A stretch of DNA of 64,000 bases from Candidatus Binataceae bacterium (GCA_035308025.1 DATGHL010000031.1:1-64000); one strand, 5' to 3'. Counted from the first letter of the stretch, positions 1-8,830 are shown. Numbers and translations: made by a program. The notes: a model not told the origin generated them from the sequence alone.

Positions 1-30
1 CCTTTTCACTTTTCCACCAACTTCCCGACA

Positions 31-558
31 CTACCACGAACACAACCGCAGGGATTTCTGGATAATCGCTATCGCCCGCTCGATACCGGATACGGACTGC
101 TGACGAAATAAAGCCAGAATTGTGGAGACGAATTCGTCACCGCTTTCTTTCAAGCCCGGCGAGCCCTTCTCCAAGACCGCGCGCATAAAACCCTGTAGTC
201 CCTCGCTTCGTTGAGCAACGGCGACAATCTCGTGATCGCTCATGAATCCTTCCTGAACGGACATCAGCCTTAGGTGCTCCGTCGAAAGGTCGTCAATACG
301 GTCTATTAGGCTCTCGAACTTGATGCCAAGTGCGGAATCATATGGATCGTTGAATTGAGATGGATCCGTCAGCCAAACTGTGTCGTCTCTCAAATTCCTT
401 AGCGAGTGCTCATTGAAAGGCCTATATTTATACAACTGTCTTGGCAGGTCGTGATCTTTTTCGTCAAACACTCGTTGCAGTGTGGCGAGGTCGGGCTTCA
501 ACGAGGATAGAAGCTCTATCAGTTCATTTTTCCACGTTAGCGACAATTCCGTGACCAA
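31..558 (-). CDS. DUF2971-like protein, apparently truncated
   Basis: The N-terminal third has the DUF2971 hallmark: LYKYRPFNE at about residues 42-50, then WLTDPSQFNDPYDS at about 62-75. The function of the family is unknown; members often sit in defence or mobile regions. Full-length members usually run to about 250-300 residues, whereas this frame stops after 175, right where the family normally has its cysteine-containing core. None of the three frames downstream to the window edge restores an obvious match. The only available start is TTG at 558, because an in-frame TAA lies two codons upstream. Base composition is visibly more AT-rich than the genes that follow, which suggests acquired DNA. 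It may be a decayed gene. Confidence 0.5.
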   Translation of the reverse strand: MVTELSLTWKNELIELLSSLKPDLATLQRVFDEKDHDLPRQLYKYRPFNEHSLRNLRDDTVWLTDPSQFNDPYDSALGIKFESLIDRIDDLSTEHLRLMSVQEGFMSDHEIVAVAQRSEGLQGFMRAVLEKGSPGLKESGDEFVSTILALFRQQSVSGIERAIAIIQKSLRLCSW

Positions 559-588
559 ACGTTAGGCTTTCACCATCATTTATAGAGT

Positions 589-900
589 TTAATCTATCTG
601 GACAAAAACGTCGTCGGCTTCGACTTTGACCGCGTAGGTCTTGATTGGGCGGACGGCGGGCGGACCCAGCGCGCGGCCGGTGCGGATATCGAAGGCCGAG
701 CCGTGATAAGGACACTCGACGCTGCATTCCTCGAGATCGATATCACCCGCGGCGAGCGAAGCCTGCGCGTGCGAGCAGGTGTCCTCGGTGGCGTAAAAGC
801 CGTCGTCGAGCCGATAGAGCGCGATGGTGGGCGTCAGATTGAGGCGCAGCGCCTCGCCGGGCTTGAGTTGATCGATTGTGCAGGCTTTGAGCAGCGGCAT
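589..900 (-). CDS. Rieske [2Fe-2S] ferredoxin
   Basis: This 103-residue protein has both Rieske ligand boxes: C42-S-H44 and C63-P-Y-H66, followed by GSAFD and a PxxRPIKTY strand. That is the layout of small soluble ferredoxins that feed electrons to aromatic-ring dioxygenases and some diiron oxygenases. ATG at 900 has a good ribosome site (GAGGA, a few bases upstream); the open frame continues further upstream only as antisense to the neighbouring gene. It is divergent from the diiron oxygenase at 976, with 75 bases between the starts, so the two may share a control region and work together. That partnership is inferred from position. No reductase is encoded nearby. Confidence 0.88.
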   Translation of the reverse strand: MPLLKACTIDQLKPGEALRLNLTPTIALYRLDDGFYATEDTCSHAQASLAAGDIDLEECSVECPYHGSAFDIRTGRALGPPAVRPIKTYAVKVEADDVFVQID

Positions 901-957
901 CTTGTTGCATTCCTCGGGTGGCGGGATAGATAGTCGCGCGACCGGACAGTAAATTAT

Positions 958-966
958 TGCTAGAAT
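958..966 (+). promoter_or_regulatory. Putative extended -10 promoter for the diiron oxygenase
   Basis: TGCTAGAAT fits an extended -10 element (TGn followed by a TATAAT-like hexamer). A start about seven bases downstream would fall only about 3 bases before the ATG at 976. No Shine-Dalgarno sequence is visible in front of that ATG, so a leaderless or near-leaderless transcript is plausible. No convincing -35 box is seen. Sequence-only inference. Confidence 0.35.
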
Positions 967-975
967 ATTTCTATC

Positions 976-2061
976 ATGGCTGGCAGCAGTTTCGATCAAA
1001 CGCAAAGCATTCCTAATGCGAACGGTGCTCCATCGCCGGAGAGCCGCCTGATCATTCCGGCGGGCGGTTTCGAGATTCCGCCGCCGATCGAGCAGCCGAA
1101 TATCTTTCCGCTCGAATGGCCGGTGGTCACCGAGTCGCTCGCCGCGCTGTACGAAAAGTCGAAGCGGCAGGCGTGGAACCCCGCCGATCTGGCGTGGGAC
1201 GATCTGCGCGCGACGGATTTCACGGCCGAAGAGCGAATCGGAATCATGTACTGGTACGCGGTGCTGGCGGTGTTCGACGGCTCGGGACCAGCGGTCTTCG
1301 CGAAGGCGATGATCCATACCTATGAGATTCAAGCGGAGGATCCGATCCGCAAATGTTTCTTCGCGGTCGCGCGCGACGAGGTGAATCACGAGGAATGCTG
1401 CCAGCGGGCGATCGCGCAGCTGGTGCCGAACGGCCCATTGCGCTTCGGCCCGCGCACCGCCCTCGAACGCGCCGCGGTCAATAATATCGAATGGCTCTAC
1501 CATAACGGCGGCCGCTACTGGCGCGGCTATTCGGCCTCACTCGACAAGTATCCGCTGTCGATCCTCTTCACCTCGTTCTTACTGGGCGAGGTCGCGGCGT
1601 CGACGCTGTTCTACGGCATGTCGCAGCGGACGTCGCGGGCGGTGTTCAAGCGGGTCTTCACGAAGGTCGGGCAGGACGAGAGCCGGCATCTGGCGATTTG
1701 CCTCAAGATGCTGGAGAACGACTGGCCGCAGCTCAGCCGGGAATACAAAGACATGATCACGCGGCAGTTGCGCGCGGGCTTCGTCTTCCTCTCGATGATT
1801 CTGTGGGAGCCGCCCAAGATGTTTTGGGAGCTGCCGAGCTACTTTATCGATAACCATCGGGTATTGGTTGATCTGGCGCGGCAGGGCGGACTCGGCGTGC
1901 TCAGCTTCGACGAGCAGGCGGACAACTGGCGCTACGCGATCGCCAAGGTCAAGAAGGTGGTCGAGGATTGGGGCATCAAGTTTCCGGCGATCCCGGAACT
2001 CGATCTCGACGGCGTCGACGTCGGCGACATCACGGCGGCCGACATCATCCCGGTTTTCTGA
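976..2061 (+). CDS. Ferritin-like diiron oxygenase (AurF/RNR-R2-like fold)
   Basis: A 361-residue protein with two diiron-ligand half-sites: a helix glutamate near 117-121 followed by DEVNH (E135, H138), and E205 followed by DESRH (E235, H238). This E...ExxH repeat defines ferritin-like carboxylate-bridged diiron enzymes such as AurF/CmlI N-oxygenases, R2-like oxidases and acyl-ACP desaturases. The DExRH form and length exclude small ferritins. There is no signal peptide, so it is cytoplasmic. The divergent Rieske ferredoxin at 589-900 is a natural electron donor. The substrate cannot be told from sequence. Hydroxylase, N-oxygenase or R2-like oxidase are all possible. Confidence 0.75.
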   Translation: MAGSSFDQTQSIPNANGAPSPESRLIIPAGGFEIPPPIEQPNIFPLEWPVVTESLAALYEKSKRQAWNPADLAWDDLRATDFTAEERIGIMYWYAVLAVFDGSGPAVFAKAMIHTYEIQAEDPIRKCFFAVARDEVNHEECCQRAIAQLVPNGPLRFGPRTALERAAVNNIEWLYHNGGRYWRGYSASLDKYPLSILFTSFLLGEVAASTLFYGMSQRTSRAVFKRVFTKVGQDESRHLAICLKMLENDWPQLSREYKDMITRQLRAGFVFLSMILWEPPKMFWELPSYFIDNHRVLVDLARQGGLGVLSFDEQADNWRYAIAKVKKVVEDWGIKFPAIPELDLDGVDVGDITAADIIPVF

Positions 2062-2163
2062 TCTGTTGGCCGCCGCCGCGTGCGAGGCGGAAGAAGGCTC
2101 TTGATGCCCGGATTGTCGCATTATGCTCGACAGCATGACGCGTGATATGTTACAACTGTTTCC

Positions 2164-2439
2164 GTGATCAGGAGCTTCAAGCACAAGGGCTTGAAGGAAT
2201 TATTTGAGACCGGCCGCAGCGCGAAGGTTCCGCCCAGCCTGCGCCAAAGATGCAGTGATCGTCTGGAAGCTTTGGATGCGGCCATGAAATTGGACGACCT
2301 CAGCTTACCTGGTTATAACACGCATCCCCTGCATCGAACGCCGCTGTGCTACAGCATTCACATAAATGGCCCGTGGACGATTACCTTTGAGTGGGAAGCT
2401 CCCGACGCGCGTAAAGTGGACTTGGAGCAGTATCATTAG
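2164..2439 (+). CDS. higB: HigB-family (RelE superfamily) toxin, possibly impaired
   Basis: 91 residues. The start MIRSFKHKGL, the phrase LPGYNTHPLH and the end VDLEQYH are characteristic of host-inhibition toxin HigB, a ribosome-dependent mRNase. It starts with GTG at 2164 and precedes higA by 39 bases, the usual toxin-first order. The segment that normally reads roughly HxLKG...W-S...NGNWRI reads HPLHRTPLCYSIHINGPWTI here. The conserved lysine after the histidine and the arginine of the WRI box are replaced (H57 and T72 by my count). Because that arginine is catalytic in characterised homologues, the toxin may be weakened. That conclusion is inference. Base composition is lower in GC than the surroundings. 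Confidence 0.82.
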   Translation: MIRSFKHKGLKELFETGRSAKVPPSLRQRCSDRLEALDAAMKLDDLSLPGYNTHPLHRTPLCYSIHINGPWTITFEWEAPDARKVDLEQYH

Positions 2440-2478
2440 GCGAATTGAACAACGCCCGTCTATTACGGAGTTCACAGC

Positions 2479-2799
2479 ATGACCGAATATATTGTCGACC
2501 GCGGGACAATCACGCGTCCGCCGACGCATCCCGGCGTGCTCTTCGCGCGCGATATCCTGCCTGCGCTCGGCCGCCGCACGATCGGCGAGCTCGCGACACT
2601 GCTCGGCGTTAGCCGGCAGACCCTTCATCGCCTGATGGCGGGCGATACGGCCATTACTCCGGAGATGGCGATCCGGCTCGGCAAGCTCTGTGGCAATGGC
2701 CCGGATCTCTGGATGACTTTGCAAAACCGTTACGACCTCTGGCACGCCAAGCGTAAGCTCAAGAAAGAGCTCAATACGATTCCGACCCTTCGAGATTAA
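2479..2799 (+). CDS. higA: HigA-family antitoxin (XRE helix-turn-helix)
   Basis: 106 residues. PTHPGVLFARDILPALG is the HigA N-terminal signature, and the helix-turn-helix covers about residues 35-75 (IGELATLLGVSRQTLHRLMAGD), followed by the GNGPDLWMTLQNRYDLWHA motif of the family. It binds and neutralises HigB and represses the operon by binding its promoter. ATG at 2479 is preceded by a GGAG box. It lies directly downstream of the toxin-like gene on the same strand, so the two form a standard type II pair. Confidence 0.92.
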   Translation: MTEYIVDRGTITRPPTHPGVLFARDILPALGRRTIGELATLLGVSRQTLHRLMAGDTAITPEMAIRLGKLCGNGPDLWMTLQNRYDLWHAKRKLKKELNTIPTLRD

Positions 2800-2830
2800 C
2801 CGTCCACTTCGTCGGACGCACGGCGGAGCG

Positions 2831-3751
2831 CTAATAAAAGCGCGCTTCGCCCGGGGGGCGGGTTTTCCAGCGGCGATGGATCCAGTTCCAGTGATCGGGA
2901 TGCGCGCGAATCATGCCTTCGATCACTGAGGTATAGCGCTGAGTGTTTTCGCGCACGGCGGTGGGGCGATCGGAGCCACGCGCCGTCTCGATGATCGGCA
3001 GAAAGGTAATCTGATGGCGGGTGCTGGCGCCGTCGCGCACCATAAAGGCCGGCAGCACCGGGACGCCGGTGGCGAGCGCGATACGCGCGAGGGCGTCGCT
3101 GGTCGCGGCCATGAGTCCAAAGAAATCTACGAAGACGCCGTCGCGCGTATCGAGATCGAGCGGGATCGTAACCATCCAGTCGTCGCGCAGCAGCCGGAGC
3201 ATCGGGCGGCCGGCGCCGCGGCGCGGAATGGGGCGGCAACCGAAGCGCTCGCGCCGCGCCATCACGGCGGCGTCGATGAGCGGGTTGCGATTGGGCCGCT
3301 GCACGAAAGCGACGCGATTGCCGAAGGCCGAGTGGGCGAGCGACAGCAGTTCGAAATTGCCGAAGTGCGCGGTCAGCGTCAGGATGCCGCGGCCGCCCGA
3401 GCGGCGGTTGGCTTCGTCCCAGCATTCGCGTCCGGTGTAGGTGACGCGCCGCTCGATCGCCGCGCGATCAAGGTGACGGGAATGGACCCACTCGGCCGCC
3501 ATCCGGCCGAAATTCCGATACATTCCACGGATAATTTTGCGACGCGCGTGTGCGTCAGAGTCGGGAAAGGCGATCTGCAGGTTGCGCTCAGCAATGCGGC
3601 GGTTGACGTAATCCGCGGTCATCGCGACGGCGCCGAAAGCGGCGCCAACGCGGATCGCGCGTTCGAGGGAAAAGGCGCGCAGCACGCCCCACGGGACGCT
3701 CAACGCGGCGACTTCGGTCCAGGCTCTCAGGGCGCCGATCTGACGGGGCAT
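2831..3751 (-). CDS. lpxL: Lipid A biosynthesis lauroyl/myristoyl-type acyltransferase (LpxL/HtrB family)
   Basis: 306 residues. The catalytic HxxxxE motif is AHFGNFE (H129, E134), and the C-terminal WIHRRWKTRPPGE is the typical end of LpxL/LpxM late acyltransferases, which transfer acyl groups from ACP to Kdo2-lipid IVA at the inner membrane. One hydrophobic N-terminal segment is present. ATG at 3751 follows gspD by 56 bases on the same strand. The rest of the lipid A pathway lies on the opposite strand from 12 kb, so this gene is physically separate from it. The chain length transferred cannot be predicted. Confidence 0.88.
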   Translation of the reverse strand: MPRQIGALRAWTEVAALSVPWGVLRAFSLERAIRVGAAFGAVAMTADYVNRRIAERNLQIAFPDSDAHARRKIIRGMYRNFGRMAAEWVHSRHLDRAAIERRVTYTGRECWDEANRRSGGRGILTLTAHFGNFELLSLAHSAFGNRVAFVQRPNRNPLIDAAVMARRERFGCRPIPRRGAGRPMLRLLRDDWMVTIPLDLDTRDGVFVDFFGLMAATSDALARIALATGVPVLPAFMVRDGASTRHQITFLPIIETARGSDRPTAVRENTQRYTSVIEGMIRAHPDHWNWIHRRWKTRPPGEARFY

Positions 3752-3807
3752 CGGCGGCGCAACTCGTCAGCGGGTAGCGATCGCGCCGGCGCTGAGCCGT
3801 CGCGCGG

Positions 3808-6402
3808 TCATGGCGCGTTTGCGGCCGGCGGCCCGCTGCCGCCGTTCGGCGCGCTGTAGGAACTCGCGCCCGCGGCGCCGCCCGGAGGCGGATTGGCGGC
3901 GTTCGGATTGGGTGCGAAACCGCTGTTCGTGGCGGGTTGCGCCTGTTGATTGAGATCCTGCTGCGGCGAGACCGGAGCGTTGAAGGTCGGCTGATAAAGT
4001 TGCTGGAAGTGCGACGCCGGCATGTTATTGATCTCCTGGCGGCCGAGCGAGCGCACGTATTTTTGCCGCTGATCGAGCGCGAGCGCCTGCAAATCATCGC
4101 GGGTGCGGACGACGTGCGGAGTCAGAAAAACCAGCAGATTCTGTTTGGTATTAATCCGCGAGTTATCGCTGAAGAGATTGCCGAGGAAGGGGATATCCGA
4201 AAGAAACGGCACGCCCTGACGGGTGATGTCGGTCTCGGTCGAGATGAGCCCGCCAATCACCGCGGTCCGATGGTTCTGCACGAGCACGCTGGTCGAAGCC
4301 GAGGTGATGGTGGTGGTCGGTCCGAGCGGGTTGGTCGACGAATTCTGGGTGCCATTAACGACGTTGGAGACTTCCTCGTAGATGTCCAGTTTGACCGCGT
4401 CACCGGCGGAGACCTGCGGGATCATATCGAGGGTGATGCCGACGTTCTGACGATCCACCGAATTGAAAATCTGCCCCGGCAATCCCGAGTTGGCGGCTGA
4501 CGAGCCGACGAACGGGACGTTCTGGCCCACGACGATCATCGCTTCCTCGTTGTCTGCCGTCAGCAGGGTCGGCGCCGAGAGCACATTGCTATGCGTGTCG
4601 CTCTGCAGCGCAGTGATCAGGGCGACGTCGCACGGCACCGTGATATTGCTGGAGGTAGTCGTGGGGGTCGTGGTGGTCGAACTGGTCGACGGGACTTGGC
4701 AATTGCTGCCCGAGGCCAAGCCGAAGCCCAGCCCAGTCAGTCCCAACGGATTACCGAGCGCGTTCTGCAGATTGCCAAAATTGAGTGATCCGAGCCCGAG
4801 CACGTTGCTGCCGAGCGAGCCCGAGCTGAGGAAGTTGACGCCGATGTCCTTGGTGCGGTTGACGTCGACGGCAACGATGATCGCCTGGACGAACACCTGG
4901 ACGCGCGGGATGTCGAGCTGCTCGATAACGCGGCGGAGGGTCTCGTAGTCCTGCGGCGCGGCGCTGACGATCAACGAGTTGGTGGCGGGGTCCGCGGTGA
5001 CGGTGACGTTGCTTTCGAAATCGGTGCCGTGACCGCCGCTGCTGCTGGCGGTCGAAGGGCCGTTGCCGGACGCGCCCTGAGTGCGCGAACCGAGGCCGCC
5101 GCCACCGGCACCGCCGAAACCGCCCGAGGAACCGCCAAAGCCACTGCCGCCGCCCATACCGCCCGCGGCGCCGCCGAAGCTACTGCCGCCGCCGATACCG
5201 CCCGCGGCGCCGCCAAAGCTACTGCCGCCGCCGCCAAAGCCGCTGTTGAAGGAGCCGTTCTGATTCCCCAACGAGCTGCCGCGGCCGAGCGAATTGCGTC
5301 CGGTCGACGGCGACAGCGACGAGGGGCCGCCGCCGCCGCTCAGCATCCCGTTGAGCACATCGACCATCTCAGTTGCCGGCGCGTATCTCAGATGAAGTAC
5401 GTGGATGCGATAGGTCTCGTTGGGCGAATGCACGTCGAGCTTGAGGACGAGGTCCTTGATTTGACGCATCTCAAGCGGCCCGGCCAGAACGATCAGCGAG
5501 TTGGTGCGCTCGTCGGGCACGACGCTGTAACTGCTCGCGGCGCCCTGCGCGGAGGGCGCGACGACGCCCACGCCCGGACGCGGCACGCCGGCCCCGTGCA
5601 TCGAGGCCTCACGTACGCTCATGATTTTATCGATCTGCGCGGCCAGATCGTCGGCGAAAGCGAGCTTGAGCGGAATGACCGCTACGTTCTGCTGCACGCC
5701 ATGGACGTCGAGCGAGCCGATAATTTGCAGCAGGCGCTGGACGTTGTAGGCATCGTCCGTGATGATCAGCGTATTGTCCTGAGGAAACGCTGCGATCAGA
5801 CCGTCGTGCGAGACCATCGGCTGGATGACGCTCAACACCGACGCCGCGTCGGCGTTGCGCAGCTTGATCATCCGTGTGACGTATTGATCGCCCTGCGCTT
5901 GCGCCGGATGCTGCGACTCGGTCAACTCCGCCGACTGGCGGACATCGCGGGCCGGAATAATTTTGATCACCGGGCCGGCCTGGACAGTGGTGAAGCCTTT
6001 GAGCTGCAGCACCGATTGAAAAATCGAATAGGCCTGCTCAGGAGTGACGCGGCTCGGCGAGATGATGCTGATTTTGCCGCGCACATTCTCGTCGATAACA
6101 AAATTCTTGCCGGTGATGTCGCTGATAAAGCGGGCGAGCACCGGGATCTCGACGTTTTGGAAATTCATCGTGATGAGATCGCTCGCGCCCGGCCGCGCGG
6201 AGTCGGCAACCGCCGGCGGCGCTGACGTTGACGCAACCGCGGGGCTGACCGGCGCGCTGACATCCGGAGCGTCGGCGGGCGCGTCAGCCGTATCACCCGA
6301 GTCATTGTCGTCGGAGCCGTCGTCGTCGCTGGCGTGCACCTGCGCCGCCATCAGGCAGAGACTGAGAAAAAACGCGAATGCGACGGCCCACCAACGTTTC
6401 AT
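3808..6402 (-). CDS. gspD: Type II secretion secretin GspD
   Basis: 864 residues with a cleavable signal peptide (cleavage after VHA, about residue 24), an acidic/Pro-Ala linker to about 70, N0 (about 74-150), N1 (about 172-235), N2 (about 240-325) and N3, then the secretin domain ending with VPFLSDIPFLGNLF (about 731-744), the family signature. The N3 loop (about 354-459) is greatly enlarged and almost entirely Gly/Ser/Ala. A Thr/Ser run lies at about 571-586 between N3 and the gate, and a Pro/Asn/Gly-rich tail follows the barrel. It would form the outer-membrane channel of a type II secretion system. No other gsp gene is in the window; a type IV pilus or similar secretin role is less likely given the N0-N3 layout. 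Confidence 0.9.
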   Translation of the reverse strand: MKRWWAVAFAFFLSLCLMAAQVHASDDDGSDDNDSGDTADAPADAPDVSAPVSPAVASTSAPPAVADSARPGASDLITMNFQNVEIPVLARFISDITGKNFVIDENVRGKISIISPSRVTPEQAYSIFQSVLQLKGFTTVQAGPVIKIIPARDVRQSAELTESQHPAQAQGDQYVTRMIKLRNADAASVLSVIQPMVSHDGLIAAFPQDNTLIITDDAYNVQRLLQIIGSLDVHGVQQNVAVIPLKLAFADDLAAQIDKIMSVREASMHGAGVPRPGVGVVAPSAQGAASSYSVVPDERTNSLIVLAGPLEMRQIKDLVLKLDVHSPNETYRIHVLHLRYAPATEMVDVLNGMLSGGGGPSSLSPSTGRNSLGRGSSLGNQNGSFNSGFGGGGSSFGGAAGGIGGGSSFGGAAGGMGGGSGFGGSSGGFGGAGGGGLGSRTQGASGNGPSTASSSGGHGTDFESNVTVTADPATNSLIVSAAPQDYETLRRVIEQLDIPRVQVFVQAIIVAVDVNRTKDIGVNFLSSGSLGSNVLGLGSLNFGNLQNALGNPLGLTGLGFGLASGSNCQVPSTSSTTTTPTTTSSNITVPCDVALITALQSDTHSNVLSAPTLLTADNEEAMIVVGQNVPFVGSSAANSGLPGQIFNSVDRQNVGITLDMIPQVSAGDAVKLDIYEEVSNVVNGTQNSSTNPLGPTTTITSASTSVLVQNHRTAVIGGLISTETDITRQGVPFLSDIPFLGNLFSDNSRINTKQNLLVFLTPHVVRTRDDLQALALDQRQKYVRSLGRQEINNMPASHFQQLYQPTFNAPVSPQQDLNQQAQPATNSGFAPNPNAANPPPGGAAGASSYSAPNGGSGPPAANAP
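5156..5233 (-). repeat. Two 39-bp tandem repeats inside gspD (Gly-rich loop)
   Basis: Two adjacent 39-base units, 5156-5194 and 5195-5233, differ at one base and encode the 13-residue block GGSSFGGAAGG plus I/M and G. A third, more diverged unit lies next to them. They account for part of the expanded N3 loop of the secretin and are a likely slippage hotspot. Confidence 0.8.
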
Positions 6403-6677
6403 TCGCTGCCCCTCTAGAAAGCCCCGATTTTCAGAAAGTCCCCGGTCCGCGTGCGAGTCTATCGGCGCCCGTCAACCACGGCAACCCCGATCGATTGCAA
6501 AACCATGACGGGTCCGAAACTATGAAAATTCACTACGCGCTCAATCCTTGCGTCTTCTGCATCAATGAGGAAATCACAGCTAACGCCTGCGGAGTTTTAC
6601 GCAACCTGGCCTAATCAGCGTTGGACCGCGTGGGCGCGTGCGTTGCGGTCATCCCGGGGCGCAGCGAGGATTTATCG

Positions 6678-7958
6678 GTGCGCTTCGAATATCTGATCGG
6701 AGTCCGTTACCTGCGTGCGCGGCGGCATGAGCGCTTCGTTTCGCTGATCGCGCTCATCTCGCTGGCCGGCGTCGCGATCGGCACCTTCGCGCTCACGGTC
6801 GTGCTCTCGGTCATGAGCGGTTTCGAGGAGGACTTGCGCAACCGGCTGCTGGCCTTCAATCCAGAGATTGCCGTTACGGTCAGCCCGCACGACGCAGCCC
6901 AGATCCCGAGCCTTGCCGGGCGCGTCGCCGCCCTGCCCGGAATCGTCGGCGTGGCGCCGTTCGCAACCTCGCAGGTGATGTTGGTCTCGACCACGGCTGC
7001 GGGCACTCCGGCCTATGTTGCGGGCGCGACCCTGCGCGCGGTCGAAGCGCGGCACAATCCGGTCCTGCGCGAACTTGAGAGCACGCTAACTGCCGGTGCG
7101 CGGGCGGCGGCGATGGATCAAAGTTTCCCGGTGAGCGTGAGCGATCGCGGCGTCAAACGCGTCGTGCAATTGCCGGGCGCGCTGATCGGCGACGGACTCG
7201 CGGAGGACCTTGCCGTGCGCGTGGGCGAGGCGATTATCGTGATCGCGCCGGCGAGCCTGGGCGCGGGCTCGACGCCGCGGCTGCGCCGCTTTGTCGTTGC
7301 GGGCCTGTTCCACTCGGGCATGTTCGAGTACGACTCGTCGCTGATCTTCGTCGCGCTGCGCAACGGTCAGGCGCTGCTGGCTGACGACCCGCAACTCGAG
7401 CAGGGTGTCGAGGCGCGCGCGGCCAATCTTTTCGACGCTCCCGCCCTCGCCCGGCGGATCGCGGCTGGCGGTGATCCCGGCCTCGCCGTAACTGACTGGA
7501 CGCAAACCGACGCCCCGCTGTTCGCCGCGCTAAAGCTCGAGAAATTCACCTATTTTCTGGTGCTGCTGCTGATTGTGCTGGTGGCGGCGTTCAACATTAT
7601 CGCGACCCTGGTGATGGTGGTGATGGAGCGGCGCAAGGAGATCGCGATTCTGCGCGCGATGGGGGCGCGGGCCGGCTCGATCGCCGCGATCTTTCTTTGC
7701 GAGGGTGCGGCGTTAGGGATCGGCGGCACGCTGCTGGGCGTCGGAGTCGGCTTTATCGTGTCGTTTTTAATCGGCAAGTATCATTTTATTCATCTGCCGG
7801 CTGACCTCTTCATGGTCAGTACGGTTCCGGTGCGGCTCTATGCCGTGAACTTCATCGCGGTGGCGGTCGCAGCGATCGCGCTCTGTCTAGCGGGCGCGAT
7901 CTATCCGGCGATGCGCGCGCGCACGCTCAGTCCGGTCGAGGTTATCCGCTATGAGTAG
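6678..7958 (+). CDS. lolC: Lipoprotein-releasing permease, LolC/LolE family
   Basis: The GTG start at 6678 has GAGGA 7 bases upstream; an in-frame TTG at 6621 lacks a ribosome site. The resulting 426-residue protein has the LolC/E plan: YLIGVRYLRARR at the N-terminus, one membrane helix (about 20-45), a large periplasmic MacB-like domain, and three C-terminal helices with the MERRKEIAILRAMGA coupling motif. With LolD it extracts mature lipoproteins from the inner membrane for delivery to LolA. Only one permease gene precedes lolD, so a homodimeric LolF-like transporter is probable. The 275 bases upstream, shared with divergent gspD, show no confident promoter. Confidence 0.9.
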   Translation: MRFEYLIGVRYLRARRHERFVSLIALISLAGVAIGTFALTVVLSVMSGFEEDLRNRLLAFNPEIAVTVSPHDAAQIPSLAGRVAALPGIVGVAPFATSQVMLVSTTAAGTPAYVAGATLRAVEARHNPVLRELESTLTAGARAAAMDQSFPVSVSDRGVKRVVQLPGALIGDGLAEDLAVRVGEAIIVIAPASLGAGSTPRLRRFVVAGLFHSGMFEYDSSLIFVALRNGQALLADDPQLEQGVEARAANLFDAPALARRIAAGGDPGLAVTDWTQTDAPLFAALKLEKFTYFLVLLLIVLVAAFNIIATLVMVVMERRKEIAILRAMGARAGSIAAIFLCEGAALGIGGTLLGVGVGFIVSFLIGKYHFIHLPADLFMVSTVPVRLYAVNFIAVAVAAIALCLAGAIYPAMRARTLSPVEVIRYE

Positions 7959-8694
7959 GCTCGCGTCTGACACGGCGATCGCTCCGGTGGCGGCGCAAGT
8001 GCAAACCGGGGTCCCGCTGTTGCGCGCCGAGGCGGTCGGCAAGAGCTTCCTCGACGCCGGGCGCGAGGTCGTCGTGCTGCGCGATTTGGCGCTCGAGGTG
8101 ATGGCGGGCGAGGAGATCGCGATCGTCGGCCAGTCCGGGGTGGGCAAGTCCACTTTGCTGCACATGCTCGGCAGCCTCGAAGCGCCAACTGCCGGAAAGG
8201 TTTTATTCGAGGATCACGATCTCTTCGCCATGGACGCCAAGCGTATGGCCGACTTTCGCAACCGCAATCTCGGCTTCGTCTTTCAGTTCCACTATCTGCT
8301 CGGCGATTTCAGCGCGGTCGAAAACGTGATGATGCCGGCGCTGATCGCGCGCCTCAATCAGCGCGAGGCGCGGGCGCGCGCTACCGAGGTGCTGGAACTG
8401 GTGGGACTCGGCGACAAGTCGCATCGGCGCCCGACCGAGCTTTCCGGCGGTGAGCAGCAGCGCGTCGCGGTCGCGCGCGCGGTAGTGATGCGCCCGCGGC
8501 TGGTCCTGGCCGATGAACCGACGGGCAATCTTGATCCGCATACCGCGGGTGAGATTCACGAGCTCTTTCATCGCCTCAATACCTCGCTCGGCGTAACCCT
8601 CGTGGTCGCAACGCACAATGAACGCCTTTCGCGCAGTATGGGGCGGACGCTGAGACTGCGTGAGGGGCGTCTGTTCGCCGAGCCCGACGCCTAG
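7951..8694 (+). CDS. lolD: Lipoprotein-releasing ABC ATPase LolD
   Basis: 247 residues with a complete ABC set: Walker [10 protein letters not shown] (60-68), Q-loop [10 protein letters not shown], signature LSGGEQQ (164-170), Walker [13 protein letters not shown], and the switch histidine in ATHNE. Similarity to the LolD/MacB/FtsE group is strong, and the neighbouring permease decides for LolD. It starts with ATG overlapping the permease stop by 8 bases, so the two are translationally coupled. Residues 1-22 are an extension before the ABC domain. Confidence 0.93.
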   Translation: MSRLASDTAIAPVAAQVQTGVPLLRAEAVGKSFLDAGREVVVLRDLALEVMAGEEIAIVGQSGVGKSTLLHMLGSLEAPTAGKVLFEDHDLFAMDAKRMADFRNRNLGFVFQFHYLLGDFSAVENVMMPALIARLNQREARARATEVLELVGLGDKSHRRPTELSGGEQQRVAVARAVVMRPRLVLADEPTGNLDPHTAGEIHELFHRLNTSLGVTLVVATHNERLSRSMGRTLRLREGRLFAEPDA

Positions 8695-8830
8695 ATCACT
8701 TCAAGCACGTCGAGCGCGAGCGGTGTCGCACTGTGCTTTGCGCTGCTTTGAGGCTCGCGTCTGCCCTTGTGGGACAGCGCTTGGTTTACTTCAATCAGAT
8801 GATTGGTTAGCTTGGTCGCCGCCTGCGGGG

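Noticed and set aside
5081..5263. Repeat region in gspD as a CRISPR-like array
   Set aside because: Units are in-frame Gly-rich coding repeats without unique spacers.
6523..6615. A 30-codon frame upstream of lolC (MKIHYALNP...)
   Set aside because: No ribosome site, no family and no coupling to lolC, so coding cannot be supported.
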